From Nocardioides soli (GTDB taxonomy: Bacteria > Actinomycetota > Actinomycetes > Propionibacteriales > Nocardioidaceae): a stretch of DNA of 64,000 bases. A program made the position numbers and the translations under genes. The notes beneath the pieces were generated by a model that worked only from the letters and a program-made list of their open reading frames with translations, made no database searches and was not told where the DNA came from. The stretch is taken from the NCBI RefSeq assembly GCF_014191495.1, contig NZ_JACHWR010000001.1, positions 1,736,001-1,800,000 on the forward strand, read 5' to 3'. This document shows positions 9,090-17,964 of the stretch, one piece after another; the stretch's first letter is position 1; every line of letters starts with the position of its first letter.

Positions 9090-9628
9090 CCACGGTGGTT
9101 GAGGAAGGCGCGCTAGCGCCTGTCTCGAACCCACCACCCGCGCGGGGATCACGGTGGTTGAGGAAGGCGCGCTAGCGCCTGTCTCGAAACCACCTGCCTC
9201 CCGGGCGCGATCGTCGGAACCAGGCCGCGTCGGGTGCGTGGGTTTCGAGACGGTTGCTAGCGCAACCTCCTCAACCACCGTCCTCGTCGGGGTCACGGTG
9301 GTTGAGGAAGGCGCGCTAGCGCCTGTCTCGAAACCACCTGGCCCCCGGGCGCGATCGTCGGAACCAGGCCGCGTCGGGTGCATGGGCTTCGAGACGGTTG
9401 CTAGCGCAACCTCCTCAACCACCGTCCTCGTCGGGGTCACGGTGGTTGAGGAAGGCGCGCTAGCGCCTGTCTCGAAACCACCTGCCCCCCGGGCGCGATC
9501 ATCGGAACCAAGCCGCGTCGGGTGCATGGGCTTCGAGACGGTTGCTAGCGCAACCTCCTCAACCACCGTCCTCGTCGGGGTCACGGTGGTTGAGGAAGGC
9601 GCGCTAGCGCCTGTCTCGAAACCACCCG
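9090..9628. repeat. Tandem array of palindromic repeats, 144-bp period
   Basis: Between two convergent genes lies an array of two related hairpin elements in opposite orientation. Element A (GGTGGTTGAGGA, core GGCGCGCTAGCGCC, then GTCTCGAAACCACC) begins at about 9092, 9151, 9295, 9439 and 9583. Element B (GGTTTCGAGAC, core GGTTGCTAGCGCAACC, then TCCTCAACCACC) begins at about 9240, 9384 and 9528. The last three A-B units are nearly identical with a 144-bp period; the first A copy is only 59 bp from the second. Because 144 is a multiple of 3, long open frames run through on both strands, but they are not genes. A related pair occurs at 12620-12724. This looks like a genome-dispersed REP-like or MITE-like family. 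Confidence 0.92.
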
Positions 9629-9631
9629 CGA

Positions 9632-10237
9632 CTAGACCTCCACGCCGTGGCGGCCCAACAGCTCCAGCAACAGCGGTAGACCGTCGTCGAGCCTCCACTG
9701 CTCGGCGGCGAGACCGACCACGCGGGCACCCTCGACGTTCGCGCCGTTGTCGTCCACGAACAGCACCTCCGCAGCGGGCGCGTCGATCAACGCCAGGGCG
9801 CGCTCGAAGTACGCCGCCTCGGGCTTCACCGCACCGAGCTCGCAGGAGTAGCAGCTGACGTCGAAGATCTCGTCGTACCCCAGCTCGGTGCGCAGGTACG
9901 CCGCCCGCTGTCGGTGCTGGTTGGTGCCGAGGTGCACGCCGTAGCCCGTGCCGCGCAGCCGGCCCACCAGGTCGACCATCTCGGTGGAGACCTCGATGCG
10001 GTTCCACAGGGCGGCGTACAGCTCGTCGGGGTCGCCCTCGACGCCGTGCCGCTCGAACGCGCGCCGCAGCTCGGGCAGGAAGTCACCCTCGCCCCGCAGC
10101 GCTGGGAGCTCCCCGACGAGGAGACCCTCGAGGATCTCGGGTGAGCGGTCGCCGAGGATCCGGCGCGCGGGCTCCTCCCAGCCTCCGGGGATGGTCTGCA
10201 CGACGCCGTCGGCGTCGAGCAGCAGGTGGCGGATCAC
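9632..10237 (-). CDS. HAD-superfamily hydrolase
   Basis: A 201-residue phosphatase-like protein. HAD motif I is LLLDADGVV near residues 5-13, motif II the threonine in LGTNQ, motif III the lysine in GAVKPE, and motif IV LFVDDNGANVEGA. The cap inserted after motif I is helical, as in the epoxide hydrolase N-terminal-like or YihX group. The GTG start at 10237 is chosen because motif I follows at once. It lies 10 bases after the stop of the CysQ-like gene, suggesting co-transcription. The substrate is unknown; sugar phosphates are common for this group. Confidence 0.87.
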   Translation of the reverse strand: MIRHLLLDADGVVQTIPGGWEEPARRILGDRSPEILEGLLVGELPALRGEGDFLPELRRAFERHGVEGDPDELYAALWNRIEVSTEMVDLVGRLRGTGYGVHLGTNQHRQRAAYLRTELGYDEIFDVSCYSCELGAVKPEAAYFERALALIDAPAAEVLFVDDNGANVEGARVVGLAAEQWRLDDGLPLLLELLGRHGVEV

Positions 10238-10247
10238 CGGCGCTCGG

Positions 10248-11036
10248 TCAGCCCGCGGAGGTGACGCCGTGCTCCTTGACGAACGCGACGATCCGCTCGG
10301 CCAGCTCGGGGCGGCACACGATGAGGTCGGGCAGGTAGACGTCGTCCTGGTTGTACTCCAGCGGCGAGCCGTCGATGCGCGAGGTGAACAGGCCGGCGGC
10401 CCGGGCGACGGCCACCGGAGCGGCGGAGTCCCACTCGTACTGGCCACCGGCGTGCACGTAGGCGTCGGTGAGGTCGCGGGCCACCGAGATCACCTTGACG
10501 CCGGCCGAGCCCATCGGCACCAGCTCGGCGTCGATCTCCTTCGCCAGCGCGTGCACGAACTCCGGCGGCCGGCTGCGCGAGACCGCGATCCGGGGACGCT
10601 CGGCGGTCGAGGGCGGCACGACCGGCGGCGTACCGGTGTTGAAGGTCTCGCCGAGGGCGGGCTGCGCGACGGCGCCGGCGACCAGGTCGCCGTCCTGCCA
10701 CAGCGCGACGTGCACCGCCCAGTCGTCGCGCGGCACCTCGGAGAACTCGCGGGTGCCGTCGAGCGGGTCGACGATCCAGACCCGCTCGCTGCTCAGCCGG
10801 GCCTTGTCGTCCTTGCCCTCCTCGGACAGCACCGAGTCGCCGGGCCGGTGCTCGGCCAGCAGCTGCATCAGCAGCTCGTGGGCCGCCCGGTCGCCGGCGT
10901 CCTTCAGCTCCCGGCCCTCGAGCCCCTCGCCGCGGACTTGGAGCAGTCGCTCCCCCGCAGTCGTGGCGAGCCAGGTCGCGAGGACGTGGTCGTCGGTGGC
11001 GGCTGCGGCGGGCGGGGTACCGGGTTCGAACGTCAC
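10248..11036 (-). CDS. cysQ: CysQ-like 3'(2'),5'-bisphosphate nucleotidase / inositol monophosphatase family
   Basis: A 262-residue Mg-dependent phosphatase. The metal site is seen in VLSEEG (residues 69-74) and WIVDPLDGT (87-95), and a C-terminal YEWDSAAP supplies the last metal-binding aspartate. REFSEVPRDDWAVHVAL fits the CysQ branch, which removes the 3' phosphate from PAP(S) formed in sulfate assimilation, rather than classical inositol monophosphatase. It is followed at 10 bases by a HAD hydrolase. The branch assignment is likely but not certain. Confidence 0.85.
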   Translation of the reverse strand: MTFEPGTPPAAAATDDHVLATWLATTAGERLLQVRGEGLEGRELKDAGDRAAHELLMQLLAEHRPGDSVLSEEGKDDKARLSSERVWIVDPLDGTREFSEVPRDDWAVHVALWQDGDLVAGAVAQPALGETFNTGTPPVVPPSTAERPRIAVSRSRPPEFVHALAKEIDAELVPMGSAGVKVISVARDLTDAYVHAGGQYEWDSAAPVAVARAAGLFTSRIDGSPLEYNQDDVYLPDLIVCRPELAERIVAFVKEHGVTSAG

Positions 11037-11109
11037 GCCGCCACCCTACTGAACGGGTCGTCCACCTCTGGCGGGTGCTGACACCCTCCTGAGGCGGACC
11101 ACCCGGGGG

Positions 11110-11706
11110 TCAGGAGTTGAAGCGCTGCTGGGTCCGCTCGAGCCCCTCGGTCACGAGCGACTCGACGGCGTCGGCGGCCTTGTCGACCTGGAAGGGCAGG
11201 ACCTTCCGCTCGGTGGAGGAGTAGTTGGACAGCACGAAGTCGGCGACGTCCTGGCGACCCGGAGGGCGTCCGATGCCCACCCGGACCCGGTGGAAGTCAC
11301 CGGTGCCCAGCGAGGAGCGCATCGAGCGCAGCCCGTTGTGGCCGTTGTCGCCACCGCCGAGCTTGGTCCGCATCGTGTCGAACGGGATGTCGAGCTCGTC
11401 GTGGATCGCGACGATCCGCTCCGGCGGGACCTTGTAGAAGCCGGCGAGCTGCTTGACCGGCCCACCCGACTCGTTCATGTAGCAGCGCGCCTTCATCAGC
11501 ACGACCCGCGGCCCCGGCGTACCGGGGGCGCCGAGGCGACCCTCGACGACCTCGGCGCGGCCGGACTTGTGGGCGCGGAACGGCGCACCCATGCGCTGGG
11601 CGAGCTCGTCGACGACGAGGTAGCCCACGTTGTGCCGGTGACCGGCATAGGAAGGGCCGGGATTCCCCAGCCCGACGACCAGCCACACAGGCGTGGAGTC
11701 GGACAT
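11110..11706 (-). CDS. pth: Peptidyl-tRNA hydrolase
   Basis: Releases tRNA from peptidyl-tRNA dropped by ribosomes. The 198-residue product opens with [10 protein letters not shown], has the catalytic histidine in HRHNVGY (H25) and asparagine N14, then [11 protein letters not shown] and the [24 protein letters not shown] segment, all diagnostic. The ATG at 11706 gives the normal family length. A GTG at 11760 would overlap the rplY stop by 4 bases (GTGA) but adds 18 residues that the family lacks. It lies downstream of rplY in the usual actinobacterial order. Confidence 0.95.
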   Translation of the reverse strand: MSDSTPVWLVVGLGNPGPSYAGHRHNVGYLVVDELAQRMGAPFRAHKSGRAEVVEGRLGAPGTPGPRVVLMKARCYMNESGGPVKQLAGFYKVPPERIVAIHDELDIPFDTMRTKLGGGDNGHNGLRSMRSSLGTGDFHRVRVGIGRPPGRQDVADFVLSNYSSTERKVLPFQVDKAADAVESLVTEGLERTQQRFNS

Positions 11707-11756
11707 GGGGTCCCGGCCCTTTCCGTGGAACAGGTGGTTCAGCAGCGAGCGGAGGG

Positions 11757-12410
11757 TCACCCCTCCGACGCGGCCTCGCCCTCAGCACCGGCGGCGGGAG
11801 CCTCGGCCTCCTCGCGCTCGATGCCGGCCTCGGCCTCGGCGGCCTCCAGGTCGGCCTCGAGGGCCTCGGCGGAGACCTGCTGGGTCACGTTGACGATGAG
11901 CGTCTCCGGGTCGGTCAGCAGCGCGCTGCCCGCCGGGAGGGTGAGGTCGGAGGCGTGGATCTGGGTGCCGACCTGGGCGCCCTCGATGTCGACCTCGATG
12001 TACTCGGGGATGTGGGTGGCCTCGGCCTCGAGCTGGACGGTGGCGTTCTCGGTGACGACCAGCGTCTCCCGCACCGCCTCGCCGACCAGGTGCACGGGCA
12101 CGTCGACGGTCACCTTCTCGCCCTTCTTCACGGCGATGAAGTCGACGTGCTCGAGGTGGCGCTTGATCGGGTCGATCTGCACCTGCTTGGTCAGGGCCAG
12201 CTGGGTCTTGCCGTCGATGTCGAGCTCGAGCAGCGCGTTCGCGCCGCCGTTCTTGAGCGCCATCATGGTCTCGTGGCCCGGCAGGGTCACGTGGATCGGC
12301 ACGTTGCCGTGCTCGTAGATGACGGCGGGCACCTTGTCCTCGCGGCGGATGCGCCGGGCGGCGCCCTTGCCGAACTCGGTGCGGGCCTCGGCCTTGATCT
12401 TCTCGCTCAT
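11757..12410 (-). CDS. rplY: 50S ribosomal protein L25 (CTC form)
   Basis: Binds 5S rRNA in the large subunit. The 217-residue product is the long CTC/TL5 form: an N-terminal 5S-binding domain (residues 1-90, with [13 protein letters not shown]) and a C-terminal beta domain, ended by an acidic Glu/Ala-rich tail of about 35 residues. GAGGAG stands 12 bases before the ATG at 12410. It is upstream of pth with a gap of about 50 bases. Confidence 0.95.
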   Translation of the reverse strand: MSEKIKAEARTEFGKGAARRIRREDKVPAVIYEHGNVPIHVTLPGHETMMALKNGGANALLELDIDGKTQLALTKQVQIDPIKRHLEHVDFIAVKKGEKVTVDVPVHLVGEAVRETLVVTENATVQLEAEATHIPEYIEVDIEGAQVGTQIHASDLTLPAGSALLTDPETLIVNVTQQVSAEALEADLEAAEAEAGIEREEAEAPAAGAEGEAASEG

Positions 12411-12835
12411 CGCGACTGCTACTCCTCGTACGTCCGGCTGTGCTGGTGCTTGCGTCTCGGGGCCTCGGCACGACAGTGGTCGGAGGCGAACCCGGAGGCC
12501 CAGCCAGCCCTGTCGATCACGGTGCCCGCGTTCACGGACTCCCTCGCCGAGGCAACCTGAGCAGCCTAGCCGCGACCCGCTGCGGATCGGAAATCCGGCC
12601 CTGGCACGCGTCGCCGGGGGGTGGTTTCGAGGCTCGGGCCTGGCGGCCCTCACACCTCAACCACCGTCGCCCGACACCGGTGGTTGAGGTGCGACGAGCG
12701 CCAGCGAGGAGCCTCGAAACCACCACCGCGGACTACCCGATCGTGGGGACGGGGCCGGAGGTCGTCGGTCCCGACTATTGGGGAGCGGGACGGCCCCCGT
12801 CCACAACTGACTCGATCGTGCCGTCTCATGGCGAC
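12411..12835. other. Intergenic region between rplY and the acetyltransferase
   Basis: The 425-base gap contains the rplY leader (GAGGAG site), then an inverted pair of the genome repeat (12620-12724), then CTATTGGGGAG at 12775-12785. The last string resembles the TTGGG(T)A strings near the LCP gene and is a possible regulator or promoter site for the acetyltransferase. I see no gene here. Confidence 0.6.
12620..12724. repeat. Inverted pair of the GGTGGTTGAGG-type palindromic repeat
   Basis: Two 46-base elements face each other: GGTGGTTTCGAGGCTC ... CACCTCAACCACC (12620-12665) and GGTGGTTGAGGTGC ... GAGCCTCGAAACCACC (12679-12724). Together they could form a long stem with a 13-base loop. The ends match the array at 9090-9628, while the cores differ, so this is another member of the same dispersed family. 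Confidence 0.88.
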
Positions 12836-13468
12836 ATGACGACGTCCCCAGTCACCCGGGTCCAGGACACCGCCGACATCGACCCCGACGCCACCATCGG
12901 CGCCGGCACGATCGTGTGGCATCTGGCCCAGGTGCGCGAGCACGCGACCGTGGGCAGGGACTGCATCGTGGGCCGCGGGGCCTACATCGGCCCGGGAGTG
13001 GTGATCGGGGATCGGTGCAAGATCCAGAACCACGCGCTGGTCTACGAGCCTGCGTTCGTCGAGAGCGGCGCCTTCATCGGGCCGGCGGCCGTGCTCACCA
13101 ACGACTCCTTCCCGCGGGCGGTCACGCCCGAGGGCGTGCTCAAGACGGCGGCCGACTGGCAGCCCGTCGGCGTCCACGTCGGCGCGGGCGCGTCGATCGG
13201 GGCCGGCGCGATCTGCGTCGCTCCGGTGAGCATCGGCCGGTGGGCCATGGTCGCCGCCGGGGCGGTGGTCACCAACGACGTGCCCGACTTCGCGCTGGTG
13301 GTCGGCGTGCCCGCGCGCCGGATCCGTTGGGTCGGACATGCCGGAGTGCCGCTCGAGAACGTCGGTCGCAACACCTACTGCTGCCCGGTGACCCAGCGCC
13401 GCTACGTCGAATGGCGCGGCCGGCTGGAGGAGCAGGTCATCGACGAATCCCACCGCGCCGAGTATTGA
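12836..13468 (+). CDS. Left-handed beta-helix N-acetyltransferase (WlbB/WbpD-like)
   Basis: A 210-residue trimeric acyltransferase. Repeated hexapeptide turns (I-G-x-G-x, starting near residue 17) run through the protein. HLAQVREHATVG, KIQNHALVYE and PAAVLTND correspond to conserved stretches of WlbB/WbpD, which acetylate the 3-amino group of UDP-2-acetamido-3-amino-glucuronate. With the WlbA-like oxidoreductase at 916 this points to a 2,3-diacetamido uronic acid in the surface polymer; the 3-aminotransferase is not in the window. The ATG at 12836 is the start that gives the standard N-terminus; an ATG at 12828 is in another frame. Confidence 0.85.
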   Translation: MTTSPVTRVQDTADIDPDATIGAGTIVWHLAQVREHATVGRDCIVGRGAYIGPGVVIGDRCKIQNHALVYEPAFVESGAFIGPAAVLTNDSFPRAVTPEGVLKTAADWQPVGVHVGAGASIGAGAICVAPVSIGRWAMVAAGAVVTNDVPDFALVVGVPARRIRWVGHAGVPLENVGRNTYCCPVTQRRYVEWRGRLEEQVIDESHRAEY

Positions 13469-13754
13469 TGATGACCCGCGCACCCGGCGGCGCTGATACT
13501 CGACGAAGGACTACCCCGAGCTGGTTCGCCAGCCGGTCGGCCCATCCACCCACCTGCGCGGAGCTCGCCCCCACCCCCGATGATGCGGGCGCCCGGCAGT
13601 CGACGCCGTCACCCCATGGGCGACGTCGGATGGCGACCGGCTGGCGAACCTTGGGGCCCCGGCTGCCCCTCCCGAGGAGGCCGCGTCCCGAAGATGGGGT
13701 ATCCGCAGGTGGCTTCGGCTCCACCGGCCCTCGCCGGTCCGCAGCGTTGCCTTC

Positions 13755-14525
13755 GTGACAGCGCACGAGACCGACATCCGGCCACCGACCGACACCATCG
13801 TCCGGGGCTCCGCCGCCTGCACGAACGGCGCGGCGACACCCAGCGGCCGCGGCCTGCGCCGCCAGCGCGTGCTGCTGATCGACGACCACCCGCTCTTCGC
13901 CGAGTCACTGGAGCTCGCGCTCTCGCGCGCCGGCTACGACGTACGCCGGGCCGAGGTGCCGACCAGCCCGGGCCGCTCGGCGAACCTGCTGGCGCAGGTC
14001 TCCCGGAGCCAGCCCGGCATCGTGCTGCTCGACCTCGACCTCGGTCAGTTCGGCGACGGCGCCCGCCTGATCCCGCCCCTGGTCCAGAGCGGCTGCTCGG
14101 TGATCGTCGTGACCGCCGACCCCGACCGGGCCCGCTGGGGACAGTGCCTCGCTCAGGGCGCACGCAAGACGATCAGCAAGACGGCCCAGCTGAACGAGAT
14201 CCTCGCGGTCCTGCGCCGCATCGACGCGGGCCTGCAGGTGCTCGCACCCGGCGAGCGGGACGAGCTGCTCCGGGTGTGGCACGAGCGCCGGGCCCAGCAC
14301 CAGCACATCCGCGCGCGGTTGGACCGGCTGACCGTCCGCGAGGCCGAGGTGCTCGGCAACCTCACCCACGGCCGCACCGTGCGCGAGATCGCGGCCCGCT
14401 CGTTCGTCTCCGAGGCGACCGTCCGCACCCAGGTGAAATCGATCCTCGCCAAGCTCGGCGTCTCCTCGCAGCTGGCCGCCGTCGGGCTGGCCCACCAGGT
14501 GGGCTGGCAGTCACCCGTCGACTGA
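13755..14525 (+). CDS. LuxR-type response regulator (paralogue 1)
   Basis: A DNA-binding response regulator of 256 residues. The receiver spans about 36-150, with the acidic pair D43/D44, phospho-acceptor D93 in LLDLDL, and lysine near 140. A C-terminal LuxR helix-turn-helix (about 190-250) contains LTVREAEVLGNL and SEATVRTQVKSILAKLG. It is strikingly similar to the regulator at 17033: both have HxLFAESLELAL, LLDLDL, and the same HTH. An N-terminal extension of about 35 residues precedes the receiver. The GTG at 13755 is used; no strong ribosome site is seen. Its last 15 bases overlap tail-to-tail with the next gene. Confidence 0.92.
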   Translation: MTAHETDIRPPTDTIVRGSAACTNGAATPSGRGLRRQRVLLIDDHPLFAESLELALSRAGYDVRRAEVPTSPGRSANLLAQVSRSQPGIVLLDLDLGQFGDGARLIPPLVQSGCSVIVVTADPDRARWGQCLAQGARKTISKTAQLNEILAVLRRIDAGLQVLAPGERDELLRVWHERRAQHQHIRARLDRLTVREAEVLGNLTHGRTVREIAARSFVSEATVRTQVKSILAKLGVSSQLAAVGLAHQVGWQSPVD

Positions 14526-15257
14526 CGCCGGATCGTCGACCGACCTGGCGATCGCGTGCAGCATCGCCACGGCCCGGAGCTGGGACCGGACGCCGAGCTT
14601 GCGCAGCACCGCTCGCACCTGACTGCGCACCGTCGTCTCGGAGAGCCCGAGCCGACGAGCGATCCCCTGGACCCGCACCCCCTCCTGCAGCAGCATCAGG
14701 ACCTGCAGCTCGCGGGGCGCCAGGCTGTCGAGCCGCCGCTGCAGCTCCCCGTGCCGCGCCTGCACGGCGCGCCACGATGCGACATGGTCGGCGAGCGCCG
14801 TCGCCTCCGGGTCCGGCTCGCCCGCGGCCAGTCGACGGATCAGCATCTCGACCTCCGCCAGGGGCATGTTGCTCGGTCGGACCGCCGCGGCGCCGGCGAT
14901 TTTAAGGCCACCCCACGCCGGACCGGGGGACGATCCGGTGAGTACCAGCCACGGTCCAGACCAGCTCCGGATCAAGGCGCTCGCCTCCGTCATCCTGAGC
15001 GACATGTCGACGTCGTACAAGAGGACCGCCACGTCCGCCACGGCGGCTTCGAGCTGCCGTTGTACGGGCTCGACCCGAGGTCCCCGCGGCCAGGTCAGGA
15101 CGGCGACCCGGAGGCCCCGGCTCGACAGCGCCGCGGCGACCGCCTCGACGACCAGACGCAGGTCGGAGGCGAGCACGACTGCGACGGGCGGATCCGGCTC
15201 CGCGGGCGGAGGCGACCCGGCCGACTCGCTCAGGGGGGCGGAAGTGGTCGGCAGCAT
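14511..15257 (-). CDS. LuxR-type regulator with a divergent receiver-like domain
   Basis: A 248-residue protein with a C-terminal LuxR helix-turn-helix (LAPRELQVLMLLQEG, SETTVRSQVRAVLRKLGVRSQLRAVAML). The N-terminal half looks like a receiver but has S31/D32 where an acidic pair is expected. D82 or D84 in LLYDVDMS stands near the phospho-acceptor position, displaced by one residue. Phosphorylation is therefore uncertain. The ATG at 15257 is preferred; an in-frame ATG at 15320 would add 21 residues. It is transcribed opposite to the sensor kinase across a 357-base region. A direct role in controlling the polysaccharide genes is inference. Confidence 0.82.
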   Translation of the reverse strand: MLPTTSAPLSESAGSPPPAEPDPPVAVVLASDLRLVVEAVAAALSSRGLRVAVLTWPRGPRVEPVQRQLEAAVADVAVLLYDVDMSLRMTEASALIRSWSGPWLVLTGSSPGPAWGGLKIAGAAAVRPSNMPLAEVEMLIRRLAAGEPDPEATALADHVASWRAVQARHGELQRRLDSLAPRELQVLMLLQEGVRVQGIARRLGLSETTVRSQVRAVLRKLGVRSQLRAVAMLHAIARSVDDPASVDG

Positions 15258-15614
15258 CGCCGGCCATCGTGACCGGAGCGACGGGCGCTCGCCGCCGCTG
15301 GGCGACAAAGTCCCCTGCATTCGGCATGCGGTGAGCCCGCTCGTGGGGACACAGTGGAACGGCAGGGCGCCCTCCCCGGCGTACTCGGGCACGAGGGGCG
15401 GTCGAACGCGGCCCATTCCCATCCCCAATCTGGGGGATACATCGCGAAGCCGGTCGAGATCCTCACCCGCCGCACGCGATATTGACGCAGTCTGGAACCA
15501 CGCAGTCCGGACATGGCACAGCGGGGATCCGCTGTGGGGGGACGCCGGCCGGGGGGCCGGCAGGATTTCCGGGGGACCCGCCTCGTCGCAGGCCCACGGG
15601 TTGGGGAGGGCACG
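15258..15614. promoter_or_regulatory. Divergent control region between the LuxR gene and the sensor kinase
   Basis: The 357-base gap has no convincing gene. At 15424-15437 CCCCAATCTGGGGG forms an inverted repeat followed by ATAC, close to the CCCCAA/TTGGGG strings at 2107 and the TGGGGTAT at 13695. The ribosome site of the kinase (GGGGAGGG, 15603-15610) is at the right end. Confidence 0.4.
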
Positions 15615-17036
15615 GTGACACACGACGGAGCCGTCCGCTCTGCCGCCGCGGCCTGCGGGGCAGTCCTGATCGTGGCCGCGCTGACGGTCGGGGACGCACG
15701 AGCGGGAGCCGACGCGATCGAGGCGACGGCCAACCTGTTCATGTTCGCGTCCTCGGTGGCCGTGCTCTGCGCGGCCGTCTTCTTCTACATCCACTGGCAC
15801 ATAGCCCAGGACCAGGCGATGGCCTGGCTGGTGACGGCGACCGCCACGTTCGCTCTCCAGGAGCTCAGCTGGCTGATGCGCATCTCCGGCGACGACGTCA
15901 CCGGGCCCGCGCAGTCGACCTGGGCCGCCCTGTTCCAGATCGCCGTCACCGTCGCGCTCGTGACCATGGTGGTCTCCGGAGACCGGCTGCCCGTGCGCTA
16001 CGACCCGCTCGCCGTCGGCATGCCCTTCGGGCTCGCGCTGATCCTCACCCGGATGGCCCTGCTCGAGCTGCCCTTGCCGGCGCCCTCGGCCATCGTCTCC
16101 GTCGCCGCGTTCGCGGGGCTCGGCGCCGTCGGGATCTGGACCGCCGTGCGGATCCTGCGCGCCCGCGTCCTCGCACCCGACCTGCGGCACCGGATCGCGA
16201 TCGCCGCCGTGTTCCTGGCGATCGGTCAGGGCTCCGCGATGGCGGCCGGGACACCGCCGTCGCTCCTGTTCGTCGGCGCCCTGTCCAACGCGGTCGGTGC
16301 CGCCATGCTGCTCGCCACCGCGGCCGGCCGGGCCAGGTTCGCGATCCTCGACGAGGCGTCGGCGCTGCGCATCCTGCGCGGACAGCTCGAGGTCGCGGAG
16401 CAGGGTCTGCACACCGACCAGGCCCGGCTGCACGAGATCCGCAGCACGCTGGCCGGGATCGCTACCGCCACCGAGCTGCTCCATCGCGCGGAGATCAGCG
16501 TGGCCCGGCGCGAGCAGCTCCACGACATGCTCGCCGCCGAGCTGCGCCGGCTCGACCGACTCGTCGACGATCGGTCACTGATCGCTCCCGGACCCACCGA
16601 GCTCGACCTCGCGCTGCGACCCGTGGTGGTCCGGCACGAGGCCGACGGGCTGCCGATCCGATGGCGCCCGAGCGGCCACGTCGTCATCGCCCGCCCCGAC
16701 GACGTCGCCGAGATCGTCAACGTCCTGCTCTCGAACGCCCGCCGGCACGCCGGCGGGCCTGTTCGACTGGAGGCCAGCATGGTCGGCGACGACGTCGAGG
16801 TATCGGTCGCCGACAGCGGTCCCGGCGTCGACCCCGAGGTGCGGCCACGGCTCTTCACCTGGGGCACCCGCAGCTCCAGCTCGCCCGGGGAGGGTGTCGG
16901 CCTGGCCACCGCCCGACTGCTGGCCGAGCAGCTCGGCGGTCACCTCGACCTCGACCCGGCACCCGACGCCGGTGCCCGGTTCGTCCTCTCGCTCAAGGCC
17001 GCTCCCCTCTCCGCAGCTCAGGACTCCCACCGGTGA
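15615..17036 (+). CDS. Membrane sensor histidine kinase
   Basis: A 473-residue kinase. The first 250 residues form about seven hydrophobic helices with short loops, so sensing is probably within the membrane. The phospho-acceptor is the histidine in ARLHEIRSTLAGI. The ATPase domain has the N box VNVLLSNARRHA, the G1 box DSGPGV and the G2 stretch GEGVGLATARLL, so it looks active. The GTG at 15615 has GGGGAGGG before it at good spacing. The stop overlaps the next regulator's GTG by 4 bases (GTGA), making that regulator its cognate partner. The kinase core is of the HisKA kind, although LuxR-type regulators more often pair with HisKA_3 kinases. Confidence 0.93.
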   Translation: MTHDGAVRSAAAACGAVLIVAALTVGDARAGADAIEATANLFMFASSVAVLCAAVFFYIHWHIAQDQAMAWLVTATATFALQELSWLMRISGDDVTGPAQSTWAALFQIAVTVALVTMVVSGDRLPVRYDPLAVGMPFGLALILTRMALLELPLPAPSAIVSVAAFAGLGAVGIWTAVRILRARVLAPDLRHRIAIAAVFLAIGQGSAMAAGTPPSLLFVGALSNAVGAAMLLATAAGRARFAILDEASALRILRGQLEVAEQGLHTDQARLHEIRSTLAGIATATELLHRAEISVARREQLHDMLAAELRRLDRLVDDRSLIAPGPTELDLALRPVVVRHEADGLPIRWRPSGHVVIARPDDVAEIVNVLLSNARRHAGGPVRLEASMVGDDVEVSVADSGPGVDPEVRPRLFTWGTRSSSSPGEGVGLATARLLAEQLGGHLDLDPAPDAGARFVLSLKAAPLSAAQDSHR

Positions 17037-17719
17037 CCGGCCCCGCACCGCGCAGCCAGCTCAAGCTCCTCATCATCGAGGACCACACGCTCTTCGCCGA
17101 GTCGCTCGAGCTCGCGCTCAACCTCGAGGGGTACGACGTCCAGCGCTTCCCGATCCCCGAGGAGGGCGGCGCCCAGGCCGTGCTCGCATCCGTCGTCCGG
17201 ATGCGACCGCGCATCGTCCTGCTCGACCTCGACCTCGGCGGTGTCGGCGACGGCGTCCGCCTGATCACGCCGATGGTCAAGGCCGGCGTCAACGTCGTCG
17301 TCGTGACCGCCTCCAACGACCGGGCCCGGTGGGGCGAGTGCCTCCGGCACGGGGCTCGCAAGGTGCTGAGCAAGTCGCAGCCGCTCAACGAGATCCTGTC
17401 GACCGTCCGCCGCATCAACCAGGGCCTCCCCGTCATCGACCGGGAGGAGCGGGAGGCGCTGATCAGCCACTGGCACGAGCAGGGCCTCGAACGGGTCGCC
17501 CTGCAGCGCCGACTCGCGCTGCTGACCCCGCGCGAGGAGGCCGTGCTGGGCGAGCTCATGCAGGGCCGCACCGTGCGCGACATCGCGAGCAGCAGCTTCG
17601 TCTCCGAGGCCACCGTGCGCACCCAGGTCAAGGCGATCCTGTCGAAGCTGGAGGTCTCCTCCCAGCTCGCCGCCGTCGGCATCGCCAACACCGCCGGCTG
17701 GCAGCCACCGCGCCGCTGA
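17033..17719 (+). CDS. LuxR-type response regulator (paralogue 2), coupled to the sensor kinase
   Basis: A 228-residue regulator with a receiver (acidic pair E16/D17, phospho-acceptor D65 in LLDLDL, lysine in GARKVLSKS) and a LuxR helix-turn-helix (LTPREEAVLGEL, SEATVRTQVKAILSKLE). It overlaps the kinase stop by 4 bases (GTGA). It is a close paralogue of the protein at 13755, so the kinase might signal to both. After the stop lies a GGTCCGGTTCGG repeat at 17789-17812 that may fold as a weak terminator. Confidence 0.94.
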   Translation: MTGPAPRSQLKLLIIEDHTLFAESLELALNLEGYDVQRFPIPEEGGAQAVLASVVRMRPRIVLLDLDLGGVGDGVRLITPMVKAGVNVVVVTASNDRARWGECLRHGARKVLSKSQPLNEILSTVRRINQGLPVIDREEREALISHWHEQGLERVALQRRLALLTPREEAVLGELMQGRTVRDIASSSFVSEATVRTQVKAILSKLEVSSQLAAVGIANTAGWQPPRR

Positions 17720-17964
17720 CCGCGCCGCTGCTCGCCGCCTGCCGACCGCCCTGCTCAGGGGCGGCCTCGCCGGCCGGTTCATTCGGTCCGGTTCGGTCCG
17801 GTTCGGACCAGTGACGGCCGACGACCGCTCAGGTTGCCTCATTTCGGGCATGTCACGGGAGCGCCCAGTTCCTAGGTTCTCTGGCACAAGGCCTGCACCA
17901 CCGTTCAACGCTCGGGGAGAGGGTGCCCGGCAGGTCGGACCGCAGGCCGTGGGGGGAGACGACG

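Noticed and set aside
9090..9628. CRISPR array
   Set aside because: Units are long opposed hairpins with near-identical spacers and no cas gene is near; CRISPR spacers would be unique.
9063..10007. Long open frames on both strands through the repeat array
   Set aside because: The array period (144) is a multiple of three and has no stops, so frames stay open by design; the translations are pure repeats without a start site or domain.
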